59,531 nucleotides of DNA from Paenibacillus caui (GTDB taxonomy: Bacteria; Bacillota; Bacilli; Paenibacillales; Paenibacillaceae), in contig NZ_JAIOGQ010000029.1 of NCBI RefSeq assembly GCF_019904135.1, forward strand, positions 1 to 59,531, in the 5' to 3' direction. A program made the position numbers and the translations under genes. The number at the start of each line of letters is the position of its first letter. Positions within the stretch are counted from its first letter, which is position 1. Shown piece by piece: positions 1-8,654 of the stretch. The notes under the pieces were generated by a model. That model did not search any database. It saw only the letters and a program-made list of their open reading frames with translations, and had not been told where the DNA came from.

Positions 1-111
1 AACGAACAGAAATTCTGCAGGTCTGCCCTTTTTTATGTCCGAAGTCACCTGAGACGAAAATACACCACCAACTACTCCTTAGATTCTGCTGTCTAATTCT
101 CAATCACGGAA
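1..111. other. Left flank with no recognisable gene
   Basis: This stretch lies downstream of the truncated permease. Read on the minus strand in all three frames it carries stops and gives no permease-like hydrophobic sequence. It could be the edge of an inserted element or a recombination junction, but no terminal inverted repeat or transposase fragment can be recognised in so short a piece. Confidence 0.4.
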
Positions 112-519
112 TTATGCAAAATGCTCAATTAAATAATCAATAAAAGAATTCTTTCGATAGGCGGAGATAATTCCTGCCAGCAGTCCAACAATGACTGCAA
201 TAATAATGGCAGTCACTGCCAAATCAAGGGTTGCAGGCATCCGCTCCAGAACAAGCTTTAGCGCGGATTCTTTGAAATATAACGAATCTCCCAAATGTCC
301 TGTTGCCAAGTCCTTGATATAGTCCAGATATTGCACAAATAAAGGCCGATTAAATCCTAAACTTTCTCTCAGGGACGCGACTTGTTCCTCGGTGGCTTCA
401 GGCGGCAGCATTAACCTGGCCGGGTCTCCAGATAACCGGATAATGAAAAATACTACGGTGGCTGCACCTAGAATCGCTAAAAGGGACTGCAAAAATCGCT
501 TGACGACGTACTGCCTCAA
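112..519 (-). pseudogene. Truncated DppB/OppB-type ABC transporter permease (N-terminal part only)
   Basis: The 135-residue product matches the start of peptide/nickel-type ABC permeases: a first membrane helix at about residues 8-30, the extracytoplasmic segment with a PLFVQYLDY stretch and GDSLYF, and the next helix at about 98-118. Family members are about 300-340 residues, so the other helices and the cytoplasmic loop that contacts the ATPase are missing. The reading frame stops 111 bases inside the window, so the window edge is not the cause. Neither of the other two frames continues the permease, which argues against a simple frameshift. The start is TTG with an AGGAG about 10 nt upstream. 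It sits 51 bp downstream of the substrate-binding protein gene and presumably formed one operon with it. Confidence 0.75.
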
Positions 520-570
520 TCAAATCACGCTCCTATCCAACTCCTCCGGTTTCGAACAAAATCATATCCC

Positions 571-2109
571 TTATTGATTAGGAGTAATCGTTGAAACAGG
601 AATAGAACCATCTATACGACCATTCCAATTGAGCTTTTTCGATACACCGTAATATTGATTTTCTTGATACAAGAAAATTCGCGGAGCATCCTCCAAAACT
701 TCCTCTTGAATTTCTTTGTAAAGAGCCTTGCGGCGTTCTGCATCCGATGTAGAACGAGCCTCGTCCAGCTTCGCATCCACGCTTGGATTGTTATAGGTGG
801 AATAAGATTCGCCCGAGTGCAAAATAGCATAAATCGCGGCGTCCGCATCCAGCGTATTCGTGCTGCTCCATCCTAATACATACATGTCGGATTGCTTGCC
901 GGACGGCACCAAAGTACGGTATACCGAGCTTTCTACGTTATTTACTTTAATGTTTACTCCAACTTGTTTCAGCTGTTCGGCAATAACCTGTGCTACATCC
1001 GTATTTTTAATATACCAGCTTACCGTATCCAGGGTGGCTGAGAAGCCGTTTGGATATCCGGCTTCCGCCAGCAGTTGTTTTGCTTTTTCCGGGTTGTATG
1101 CATAGCCGTCAAATTCACCGGCATAGCCGAAATCTTTTGGACCGATCAAGCTGTTGGTCTGAACTGCAGCCCCTTGCAAAACATTGTCTACGATGGATTT
1201 TGCATCAATCGCATAATTCAGAGCTTGTCTGACTTTTTTATTACTAAAAGGCGTATTCTCCGTTTTAAATCCTACATATACGGTATTGCCCGCTCTTTCA
1301 ACGGTAGATAATCTGGCTGTAGAAGAGGACTCGATTTTTTCCCGATTTTCCGGGGAGACCGCCGTAATGATATCCACTTCGCCATTTAGAAGCGCGCTTA
1401 CCCGGGTTGAAGCTTCCGGAATCGAGCGGAAAGTCACTTTCTTTACAGCAGGGGCACCTCCCCAATAATTCGGGTTCGCTTCAAGCTGCACGTTGGTGCC
1501 TTTTTCCCATTTCACAAATTTATAAGGGCCTGTACCTACCGGATTTTGAGCAAATTTCTCCTGCCCGGCTTCTTCTGCATACTTCGGCGGCACGATTTCC
1601 GTTGGATATCTGTTGAAACGGGTTGGAATGAGCGGATCGACTTTTTTAGTGATGACGTGTACGGTGTAATCGTCAATCACTTTTACTTCTTTTATCGTTG
1701 AAATGTAGCTGGCCGTCGGAGCGTTATGATCCGGATTCAGCACTCTGTCGATCGAATACTTTACAGCCGCTGCATTAAACGGTTCTCCATTCGTAAAGGA
1801 AACATTTTGACGCAATTTGAATTCCCATGTTGTATCATTGATCTGACTCCAGCTTGTGGCGAGGCCTGGTATCAACTGCTCATTCTGATCACGTTTGACG
1901 AGCGTATCAAAGATGTTATCAACGACCTGCGCATTCTCGGTCAGAAAACCCGGATCGAGTCCGTTTATATCAAATGCTCGCGCAATTGTGATTTCTAGCG
2001 GGCCATCTTCTTTCTTGGATGCATTTTTACTTGTCGTCGAGCATCCTGTGGCAACCATCACTAAAATAAGTAAAACTAAAAAATTTTCCTTCTCTCCATT
2101 TTTCGACAA
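571..2109 (-). CDS. Peptide-type ABC transporter substrate-binding lipoprotein, probably frameshifted in its signal peptide
   Basis: The mature part is a typical family 5 (DppA/OppA/nickel type) solute-binding protein: DINGLDPGF near the start, GLATSW, VGTGPYKFVKWEKG, a NPNYWGG motif and a C-terminal SxSTxN-like region, about 490 residues in all. A lipobox VATGC puts the lipidated cysteine at residue 23. The continuous frame starts at a TTG (2109) directly against an AGAAAGG, which is poor spacing. An ATG at 2097-2099 sits 10 nt from that Shine-Dalgarno but is out of frame and stops after seven codons. One extra T in the six-T run at 2078-2083 would give MERRKIF fused to LVLLILVMVATGC, a near-ideal lipoprotein signal. 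The gene is therefore probably inactive or misread by one base. It lies between the deacylase-like gene and the truncated permease. Confidence 0.85.
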   Translation of the reverse strand: MSKNGEKENFLVLLILVMVATGCSTTSKNASKKEDGPLEITIARAFDINGLDPGFLTENAQVVDNIFDTLVKRDQNEQLIPGLATSWSQINDTTWEFKLRQNVSFTNGEPFNAAAVKYSIDRVLNPDHNAPTASYISTIKEVKVIDDYTVHVITKKVDPLIPTRFNRYPTEIVPPKYAEEAGQEKFAQNPVGTGPYKFVKWEKGTNVQLEANPNYWGGAPAVKKVTFRSIPEASTRVSALLNGEVDIITAVSPENREKIESSSTARLSTVERAGNTVYVGFKTENTPFSNKKVRQALNYAIDAKSIVDNVLQGAAVQTNSLIGPKDFGYAGEFDGYAYNPEKAKQLLAEAGYPNGFSATLDTVSWYIKNTDVAQVIAEQLKQVGVNIKVNNVESSVYRTLVPSGKQSDMYVLGWSSTNTLDADAAIYAILHSGESYSTYNNPSVDAKLDEARSTSDAERRKALYKEIQEEVLEDAPRIFLYQENQYYGVSKKLNWNGRIDGSIPVSTITPNQ

Positions 2110-2123
2110 CCTTTCTATGGTGT

Positions 2124-3116
2124 TTAGTGTATAATTCCTAACATCACAGCATAATCTTCAGGTTTAACAAGAGAGGCTGTGTGAATGGATAAAATAATGG
2201 CTTTCTCTATGGGACAAGTTATTTTCTTGTCTTCATAATGCGGGAAAGTGAGTATTTCTATGATCGAATCGCCAAACTGTACAAGGTCCCCTGCACATTT
2301 TTGATGGACTTGTAGCCCGGTTGTATCAAATCTTAATTCCTTTATTTCAGTGATGTGATATGTACTCTTGGTGGTCTTTATACATTCACCCGGCGCAGGC
2401 TGCTCCGAGAGCATACTCAGCGTGATCAGAATAGAACGTATAGACTGCTCATGCTGCTTCACGCCGTCATTGGACCAGGACAATCCGCCCCCGCTTTCCA
2501 GCAACACGGCAGGTATTCCATTTTTGGCAACTTCGTTGATGAACATGCCTTTCTGGCCCGAATTGCACTCATAGACGGCTGTTAGATTTAGGTTGTTTAC
2601 TACCGCCATCGTCTTCTTATATACGGCTTCCTGGCTGCTTGGCACCATAGCAAACGGACATACATCCAAATATTTGCCGCCACCATGCAAATCTATAAAG
2701 AAATCCGCATATTGGATGATTCTGTCGAGCAGCCAAGCTCCGTAATGATACGAATAAGAATCCTTCCATTCCTGAGCAAAGATCCGGTTTAAATTTACAT
2801 GGTCAGCGGGACTCCCGTTACTGCCCGCCAAGAAAGCAGCTGGATTTGCTACAGGATAAACAAGAATACTCCCCTTTAAGCGGTTCACGTCCAGATGACT
2901 TAACAATTGGGCACAGGCTATAACACCGTCATACTCATCCCCGTGCAGAGCGGCTTGAATCCATACTACCGGCCCATCGTCATACCCTTTGATCAGGAAA
3001 AAAACGGCCGGATTCCCCTCAAACTCATTACGGATCATGCCAATTGACTTCTTGGGCTGACACGCAAAAGCTTCCTCAATCGTGGCATATTTCAGGTAAT
3101 CTTCTGTCTTGATCAT
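2124..3116 (-). CDS. Zinc-dependent deacylase of the succinylglutamate desuccinylase/aspartoacylase family
   Basis: The 330-residue product has the M14-like zinc signature: HGDE near residue 77 (zinc ligands His and Glu), an Asn/Asp-rich VNLNR stretch and DLHGGG, which supplies the third ligand. ESGGG follows in the C-terminal half. Family members remove acyl groups from amino acids or cut short peptides or amides; the substrate here cannot be read from sequence. An upstream in-frame ATG at 3167 has no Shine-Dalgarno, whereas the ATG at 3116 has AGAAGGG about 10 nt upstream, so the shorter start is chosen. It is the first gene of a small operon with a peptide-type ABC binding protein and a broken permease, which suggests uptake and hydrolysis of an acylated amino acid or peptide. 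Confidence 0.8.
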   Translation of the reverse strand: MIKTEDYLKYATIEEAFACQPKKSIGMIRNEFEGNPAVFFLIKGYDDGPVVWIQAALHGDEYDGVIACAQLLSHLDVNRLKGSILVYPVANPAAFLAGSNGSPADHVNLNRIFAQEWKDSYSYHYGAWLLDRIIQYADFFIDLHGGGKYLDVCPFAMVPSSQEAVYKKTMAVVNNLNLTAVYECNSGQKGMFINEVAKNGIPAVLLESGGGLSWSNDGVKQHEQSIRSILITLSMLSEQPAPGECIKTTKSTYHITEIKELRFDTTGLQVHQKCAGDLVQFGDSIIEILTFPHYEDKKITCPIEKAIILSIHTASLVKPEDYAVMLGIIH

Positions 3117-3237
3117 CGCTTTCTTACCCTTCTGTCTTGTCTGTACGCACGGCTCTATGCAATTCATTAAAACGTTGCTCGATTAAAGTATTCATTTATA
3201 TCCGAGTTGTTAAGTTGGTTTTTCTGTATTAGTACGA

Positions 3238-3267
3238 TCTTAACAATCATCATTCCTATTTGTCAAT
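3238..3267 (-). promoter_or_regulatory. Promoter of the deacylase-ABC operon
   Basis: The minus strand shows TTGACA (3262-3267) and TAAAGA (3238-3243) separated by 18 bp. The sequence around and downstream of it, including ACTCGGATATAAAT at 3194-3207, resembles the cysK promoter region in the same window. A common regulator is therefore possible. Confidence 0.5.
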
Positions 3268-3329
3268 ATGACATATTAAATGAAAAGGCTTAACCACTAA
3301 AAACTTATTGAAAAGAGCCTTCTGGGTGC

Positions 3330-4166
3330 TTAGCCGTACAGCATGGCGTCGCACATAAGCGCCGTGCGCTTGATTTCTTTCACATCATGGACACGGACGA
3401 TCTGGCAGCCTTGAGCAATACCCAATGCCACTGTAGCGGCGGTTCCAAACACGGTTTCCTCCACCGGGACGTCCAGCGCGGTCCGGATAAATCTTTTTCG
3501 CGATGTGCCCAGCAGCAGGGGGTAGCCCATGTCGGCGAGCCTGTCCAGCGAACGCATCACCTTGAGATTTTCATGATAATCTTTGGCAAAACCGATCCCG
3601 GGGTCCAAAATAATGTTCTCCGCCTTGACGCCGGCATTCAGCGCGATTTCAACACTTTCATTCAGATCGGCTATCATGTCTTCAACAAGATCCCGGTAAT
3701 TGCGGTCCTGCCGGTTATGCATCAGAACGACGGGACAGCCGAATTCGGCTGCCGTCACCGCCATCTTCGGATCCTTTTTGAATCCCCACACATCGTTGAT
3801 GATATGGGCGCCGGCCAAAAGCGACTGTCTGGCCACTTCCGCCTTATACGTATCTACAGAGATCGGAATATGCGGAGCAGCCTGATGCACCGCCTCGACA
3901 ACAGGCAGCACCCGCCGCAGCTCCTCTTCCAGGCTGACGCTTTCATGACCCGGCCGGGTCGATTCCCCGCCAATATCTATGATGTCTGCGCCGTCTTCAA
4001 TCATTTCAAGCGCATGGGCGACGGCCTTGTCTGTTTCGTTATAACGCCCGCCATCGGAAAAAGAATCCGGGGTCGCATTCAGAATCCCCATAATTAACGT
4101 AGTCTGTCCCAGTTCAAATTTCACGCCGCCGAAGTTATAGGAGCGTTTATACGTTTTCGGTTTCAT
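3330..4166 (-). CDS. folP: Dihydropteroate synthase
   Basis: FolP joins p-aminobenzoate to dihydropterin pyrophosphate to make dihydropteroate in folate synthesis, and is the sulfonamide target. The 278-residue product has both family signatures: GILNATPDSFSDGG near residue 27 and IIDIGGESTRPG near residue 61. It also has the late SRKRF motif that binds substrate. Its start overlaps the pabC stop by four bases (ATGA), so it is the last gene of pabB-pabA-pabC-folP. In B. subtilis folB and folK follow; here an unrelated accessory operon follows instead. No clear terminator is visible after it. Confidence 0.97.
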   Translation of the reverse strand: MKPKTYKRSYNFGGVKFELGQTTLIMGILNATPDSFSDGGRYNETDKAVAHALEMIEDGADIIDIGGESTRPGHESVSLEEELRRVLPVVEAVHQAAPHIPISVDTYKAEVARQSLLAGAHIINDVWGFKKDPKMAVTAAEFGCPVVLMHNRQDRNYRDLVEDMIADLNESVEIALNAGVKAENIILDPGIGFAKDYHENLKVMRSLDRLADMGYPLLLGTSRKRFIRTALDVPVEETVFGTAATVALGIAQGCQIVRVHDVKEIKRTALMCDAMLYG

Positions 4167-5053
4167 CGTCTATATCCTCCTGTCCATTCCCGGTAAGCTT
4201 CAAGCAGCCGCGCCGTCAAAGGGCCTCTTGTGCCGTCTCCAACGGTGAACGGTTCTGCATCTAAAGGGTAGACCCGGGTAATCGGAACAATCTCCTGAAT
4301 GGAATTGGTCACGAATATTTCGTCCGCCTGATCAAGCTGGTCGGGCCCGAAACGGCCTTCCTGCACTTCGATTCCGAACTGGCGGGCCAGACGGATGACC
4401 GCTTCCCGGGTAATGCCCGGCAAAACGCCGGTATCCACCGCAGGTGTGAGCAGGCTTCCGCCGCTTACAAGGAAGACATTGCTCACAATGCCTTCGGCCA
4501 GATCGCCTTCCCGAGTGAGCATCAATCCCTCTGCGGGAACCTTCTCCTCCGGATCATAATCCAAAAGCTCCCGCTTGGCCAAAATATTGTTCAAGTAATG
4601 AAGCGACTTCAGCCGAACTTCTCCTTCCGGCGTATTCCTGCGCGTCTTCAGGACGCGAAGCGCTTTGCCTTGCACATCTAACGCTTCGGAAGGGCTTGAA
4701 AGAGGCTTGACATAAACAACAACTGTTGGCGACTTGTAATCTGCGGTTGGCAGTCCGAAATCAGCCCGACCCGCCGTCACCGTATACCGGATATATCCGT
4801 CTTCAAGCCCATTCGCCTCAAACAGCTCCTTCACGTGACGGTTTACCTGATGTTCATCTATTTCAAGCGTAATCCCCGCTTCAGCGCAGCCTTCCCGCAG
4901 CCTGGCCATATGGCGACCCAGCAAAAACGGAACGCCCCCGTAGGTCCGGAACGTTTCAAACAAGCCGACCCCGTACAAAAAGCCATGATCCATTACGGAG
5001 ACCATGGCTTTGGCTTCGGGTACAATGAGGCCGTTTAACCCGATATACTTCAT
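4163..5053 (-). CDS. pabC: 4-amino-4-deoxychorismate lyase
   Basis: PabC is a PLP enzyme of fold type IV that splits aminodeoxychorismate into p-aminobenzoate and pyruvate. The 296-residue product has the family start [14 protein letters not shown] near residue 21. [15 protein letters not shown] carries the PLP lysine at about residue 144, and [10 protein letters not shown] and GITR follow. Branched-chain and D-amino acid transaminases share this fold, but the position between pabA and folP settles the role. The start overlaps the pabA stop by four bases. Confidence 0.95.
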   Translation of the reverse strand: MKYIGLNGLIVPEAKAMVSVMDHGFLYGVGLFETFRTYGGVPFLLGRHMARLREGCAEAGITLEIDEHQVNRHVKELFEANGLEDGYIRYTVTAGRADFGLPTADYKSPTVVVYVKPLSSPSEALDVQGKALRVLKTRRNTPEGEVRLKSLHYLNNILAKRELLDYDPEEKVPAEGLMLTREGDLAEGIVSNVFLVSGGSLLTPAVDTGVLPGITREAVIRLARQFGIEVQEGRFGPDQLDQADEIFVTNSIQEIVPITRVYPLDAEPFTVGDGTRGPLTARLLEAYREWTGGYRR

Positions 5054-5631
5054 GCCCTGACTGCCTTCTTCCGGCTCAGGAAATTGCGCAGAATTTGATG
5101 GCCGTAATCGGTGACGATCGATTCGGGATGAAATTGCACGCCTTCAACATCATACTCTTTATGTCTCAGCCCCATAATTTCTCCTTCTTCAGTCTCCGCC
5201 GTAATTTCCAGGCAATCCGGCAGCGTGCTGCGCTCAACGAGAAGCGAATGATACCTTGTAGCCGTAAAAGGCGAAGGCAGACCGGCAAAGACAGATCCGC
5301 CGCTATGGAAGATCGGTGATGTCTTGCCATGCATCAGCCGCTCGGCGCGGACAACCTTCCCGCCGAAGGCCTGGCCCATCGCCTGATGGCCGAGACATAC
5401 GCCGAACATCGGGATTTTCCCTTTAAAGTGTTCAATCAAATCCAGACTGATTCCCGCTTCATTAGGCGTACAAGGCCCGGGGGAAATCAGAATATGATCC
5501 GGATTCATGGCTTCAATCCCCGCCAGATCGATTTCGTCATTGCGTCGTACCGTTACCTCTTCACCAAGCTCGCCTAAATATTGAACCAGGTTGTACGTAA
5601 AAGAATCATAATTATCTATCACCAAGATCAT
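5050..5631 (-). CDS. pabA: Aminodeoxychorismate/anthranilate synthase glutamine amidotransferase subunit
   Basis: This 193-residue class I glutamine amidotransferase supplies ammonia to PabB. It has the oxyanion-hole segment [12 protein letters not shown], the nucleophile motif GVCLGHQ near residue 79 and the VQFHPES motif with the catalytic His and Glu near the C-terminus. In Bacillus the equivalent protein also serves anthranilate synthase (TrpG role). No trp genes are in this window, so a dual role is possible but not shown. It overlaps both neighbours by ATGA. Confidence 0.96.
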   Translation of the reverse strand: MILVIDNYDSFTYNLVQYLGELGEEVTVRRNDEIDLAGIEAMNPDHILISPGPCTPNEAGISLDLIEHFKGKIPMFGVCLGHQAMGQAFGGKVVRAERLMHGKTSPIFHSGGSVFAGLPSPFTATRYHSLLVERSTLPDCLEITAETEEGEIMGLRHKEYDVEGVQFHPESIVTDYGHQILRNFLSRKKAVRA

Positions 5632-7223
5632 AATCCAGGCTCAGCTCCTCTTCCTCGGTCTTTGGCGGCATTAGCGGCAATTTCACTGTAGTAAACCGCC
5701 GCCCTGGCCGCCCTCGCCTTATTCTCACATTCTCTATATTCCCTGTATGGATCGGAATCGATGACAATGCCTGCGCCTGTCTGTATATATCCCGACCCGT
5801 CTTTCACAATCATTGTCCTTATGACAATATTTAATTCCATATTGCCCTGATAGTCAATCCAGCCGATGGAACCCGTATAGGGTCCTCTGGTAACGGGCTC
5901 CAGCTCCTCAATAATTTCCATTGTCCTTACCTTCGGAGCACCGGTAATCGTTCCGCCCGGAAACATCGCCGCGATCAGGTCAAACAGACTGTACTTGGAG
6001 TCAAGCTCCGCGTCCACCTGGGAAACCAGATGCATCACATGCGAGTAATACTCCACCTTCATCAGCTCGCTGACCTTCACCGTTCCATATGCGGCGACCC
6101 GTCCCAGATCATTGCGCTCCAAATCCACGAGCATAATATGCTCTGCTCTTTCTTTCTCGCTGCCGAGCAGTTCAGCGGCCATCGCTTCATCCTCTTCAGA
6201 ACGATTCCCTCTCCTCCGCGTTCCTGCGATCGGCCGGGCGCCCATCCTTCCCTCACGCAAGCTCACCAGAAGCTCAGGGGAACCGGATACAAGCTGAAAA
6301 TCGGGAAACCGGAGCAGTCCCATATAAGGGGAGGGATTGATCAGCCTAAACCATTCATACAGCTCCTCGGCATTTATGCTCAGCTTGCGCTGCCGCCGCA
6401 GCGACAAATTGACCTGAAAGACGTCGCCGGCCGCAATATAAGCCTGAATCCGCTGAACTGCCGCTTCGAACTTGTCCTGTTCAAACGGCGTCGTCCACCC
6501 CTCTTCCGCCATGGGGAGACTCATATCCAAAGCCGGCCGGGAGGCCATGATTTGCCGCCTGCTACCAGCCGCTCCCGATTCCCGCGCCTGCTGCATCACC
6601 TTGTTCCACTGCTCCATCATGCGCTGTGCTCTTTGACTCGCCGCCTCATACAGCGGCATTAGCGATTCCGGTTCCGACTCATGTTCATCTCTATCCAATC
6701 CAAGGGGAAGATGCACGATACAGTAAATCTTCCGTTTCAAATGATCATACACCCAAATTTCGTCCATCCGCATCCAGATATAATCATCCAATGCCAGATC
6801 GTCTTCCGAAAGACGCGGCAGCTTCTCCAGTGTACGGACAACGTCATAGCTCAAATAGCCGACAAACCCGCCGCCGAACTTTGGCAGTCCAGGGATAAGC
6901 GGGGCCCGGTATGGACTCATCCATTCTTCCAGCAGCTGCAGCGGTTGCCCATGGAGAACCTGGCTTTCGGAAACGCCCGGTTTAATTAGCGTTCCGGTGC
7001 TTCCTTTTCCCCGCAGCACCTCGGCCGGATGAATGCCCGCAAACGTATAGTGCCCGTCTTTCCCGCTCTCCAACACAAAAGAGTATGGCGAGGCTTGTTC
7101 CCACAGTCCTTCCCAGCTACCCGGAAGGTCCTGATCCTGCACGCTGATCGCGTAAGGGAGAAGGCTCCATCCCTTGTTCCGCCATGCCAGCCAGTCTTTT
7201 AAGTCCGTCAAAACCTTAACCAT
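5628..7223 (-). CDS. pabB: Aminodeoxychorismate synthase component I
   Basis: PabB converts chorismate plus ammonia to aminodeoxychorismate. The 531-residue protein has the chorismate-binding C-terminal half with [17 protein letters not shown], a [11 protein letters not shown] segment and GGTITGAPK, plus a TrpE/PabB-like N-terminal domain. The PIAGT form, with Ala and no Lys in the following position, is compatible with either PabB or TrpE; linkage to pabC and folP favours PabB. It has an ATG start with GGAGG five nt upstream. It is first in the pabB-pabA-pabC-folP operon, whose genes all overlap and are probably translationally coupled. Confidence 0.95.
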   Translation of the reverse strand: MVKVLTDLKDWLAWRNKGWSLLPYAISVQDQDLPGSWEGLWEQASPYSFVLESGKDGHYTFAGIHPAEVLRGKGSTGTLIKPGVSESQVLHGQPLQLLEEWMSPYRAPLIPGLPKFGGGFVGYLSYDVVRTLEKLPRLSEDDLALDDYIWMRMDEIWVYDHLKRKIYCIVHLPLGLDRDEHESEPESLMPLYEAASQRAQRMMEQWNKVMQQARESGAAGSRRQIMASRPALDMSLPMAEEGWTTPFEQDKFEAAVQRIQAYIAAGDVFQVNLSLRRQRKLSINAEELYEWFRLINPSPYMGLLRFPDFQLVSGSPELLVSLREGRMGARPIAGTRRRGNRSEEDEAMAAELLGSEKERAEHIMLVDLERNDLGRVAAYGTVKVSELMKVEYYSHVMHLVSQVDAELDSKYSLFDLIAAMFPGGTITGAPKVRTMEIIEELEPVTRGPYTGSIGWIDYQGNMELNIVIRTMIVKDGSGYIQTGAGIVIDSDPYREYRECENKARAARAAVYYSEIAANAAKDRGRGAEPGL

Positions 7224-7266
7224 CAGATCCTCCGCTAAAGATGTGATCAGCTTCTTGTTGTCTGCT

Positions 7267-7296
7267 AGTATACTAAACCGTACCCCTTCTTGAAAA
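7267..7296 (-). promoter_or_regulatory. Candidate promoter of the pab-folP operon
   Basis: A TATACT (7267-7272) and a TTTTCA (7291-7296) are 18 bp apart on the minus strand, about 45 bp ahead of the pabB start. The -10 is good and the -35 is partial. Confidence 0.4.
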
Positions 7297-7313
7297 GCGG
7301 GCTAATACAGAAC

Positions 7314-7353
7314 AAGCCCCGCTGATCCCAATAACTGGAATGCCGCGGGGCTT
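7314..7353 (-). terminator. Terminator after cysK
   Basis: Nine-bp perfect arms, AAGCCCCGC and GCGGGGCTT, enclose a 22-nt loop and are followed on the minus strand by TTGTTCTGT. The structure lies 21 bp past the cysK stop. Confidence 0.75.
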
Positions 7354-7373
7354 GGCTTTATGTCGATTCTCGC

Positions 7374-8312
7374 TTAAAGTTCGAAGTTGTACAGCGGAGT
7401 GCTCAGGTAGCGCTCACCATTACTTGGAATAACGGCAACCACGCGTTTGCCTTTGCCCAGGTCCTTGGCCACCTTCAGAGCGGCGAAGACAGCTGCGCCG
7501 GATGAAATACCGGAGAGGATGCCTTCTTCCTTCGCAACCTTGCGCGCTTGTTCGAAAGCATCATCATTTTCAACATGAATAATTTCATCATAGATATCCC
7601 GGTTCAAAATTTCAGGGATGAAGTTTGGTCCAAGGCCTTGAATTTTATGCGGGCCCGGTTTGCCGCCGGCCAGAATAGGGGAAGCTGCTGGTTCTACCGC
7701 ATAGATTTTAATATCCGGGAAATTCTCCTTCAGCACTCCGCCAGCTCCGCTAATAGTTCCGCCTGTGCCGATACCGGCTACAAACGCGTCCAGCTTGCCG
7801 TCCAAAGAATTAATCGCCTCTACAATTTCCGGTCCGGTGGTTTCACGGTGAATCTTCACGTTCGCCTGATTTCTGAACTGGTCGGCCAGGAAATAATCCG
7901 GGTTGGCTGACAGGATTTCCTCGGCTTTCTTAACGGCACCGTTCATTCCTTCCGCGCCAGGTGTCAGAACAAGCTCTGCCCCATAAGCACGGAGCAGGTT
8001 GCGGCGTTCAATACTCATCGTCTCCGGCATAACGATAATGGCTTTATAGCCTTTGGCGGCAGCTACCAGTGCAAGTCCGATCCCGGTGTTGCCGCTCGTT
8101 GCTTCTACAATCGTTCCGCCCGGTTTGAGGCGTCCGGATTTCTCGGCCTCTTCAACGATGCTGTAAGCGATCCGGTCTTTAACGCTGGAACCCGGATTTT
8201 GGTATTCCAGCTTAACATAGATTTCAGCGCTGTCTTCCGGAACGATGCGGTTCAAACGCACCAGCGGAGTATCTCCAATCAGTTCGATTACGTTGTTTAC
8301 GATTCTAGCCAT
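7374..8312 (-). CDS. cysK: Cysteine synthase (O-acetylserine sulfhydrylase A)
   Basis: CysK makes cysteine from O-acetylserine and sulfide using PLP. The 312-residue product shows the PLP lysine in [11 protein letters not shown] near residue 43, the TSGNTG loop near 70, and GTGGTISG for phosphate binding. In Bacillus the protein also acts with the repressor CymR. An upstream ATG (8345) exists, but the ATG at 8312 has AAGGAGGG at good spacing and begins the conserved [19 protein letters not shown]. The gene is monocistronic, with its own promoter and terminator. Confidence 0.97.
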   Translation of the reverse strand: MARIVNNVIELIGDTPLVRLNRIVPEDSAEIYVKLEYQNPGSSVKDRIAYSIVEEAEKSGRLKPGGTIVEATSGNTGIGLALVAAAKGYKAIIVMPETMSIERRNLLRAYGAELVLTPGAEGMNGAVKKAEEILSANPDYFLADQFRNQANVKIHRETTGPEIVEAINSLDGKLDAFVAGIGTGGTISGAGGVLKENFPDIKIYAVEPAASPILAGGKPGPHKIQGLGPNFIPEILNRDIYDEIIHVENDDAFEQARKVAKEEGILSGISSGAAVFAALKVAKDLGKGKRVVAVIPSNGERYLSTPLYNFEL

Positions 8313-8424
8313 AAATAAACCCTCCTTGAAATGATGAAAAAGCAATATTTGGTCTCATTGATATAAAACATAGGGTAGATCGAGCCTTAGTCCAATTAGT
8401 AGATCGGGGATTCATTTAAAATTT

Positions 8425-8447
8425 ATTAATTCCGAGTGATTAGGTAT
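8425..8447 (-). promoter_or_regulatory. Putative CymR-type operator in the cysK leader
   Basis: Just downstream of the cysK promoter the minus strand reads ATACCTAATCACTCGGAAT followed by TAAT. This resembles the ACC...GGAATT pattern of CymR boxes in Bacillus. The assignment rests on resemblance to a remembered motif and was not scored. Confidence 0.45.
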
Positions 8448-8462
8448 GTATTTATTACTATT

Positions 8463-8492
8463 ATCTTAACAATGTTGATTCCCCGTTGTCAA
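8463..8492 (-). promoter_or_regulatory. cysK promoter
   Basis: TTGACA (8487-8492) and TAAGAT (8463-8468) are 18 bp apart on the minus strand. The transcript would have a leader of roughly 145 nt that holds the operator-like sequence. Confidence 0.7.
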
Positions 8493-8581
8493 CAATAGGT
8501 ACAAAATAACAGCTGGGCCGGCAGCTTATGCAGATTTACCTTTCAAGAGAGCCCAAAACTCAATGCTTGTGAAACGACGCA

Positions 8582-8636
8582 AGAATTTAAAAACTTCGCC
8601 AGCCGCCAAAGTTAAGCAAGCGGTCAAGCGAAGTTT
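8582..8636 (-). terminator. Terminator after hslO
   Basis: Arms AAACTTCGC and GCGAAGTTT (8591-8599 and 8628-8636) enclose a second inverted segment, followed by a TTTTTAAATTCTT tract on the minus strand. Confidence 0.75.
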
Positions 8637-8654
8637 AGGCACCCGGATGGTAGG

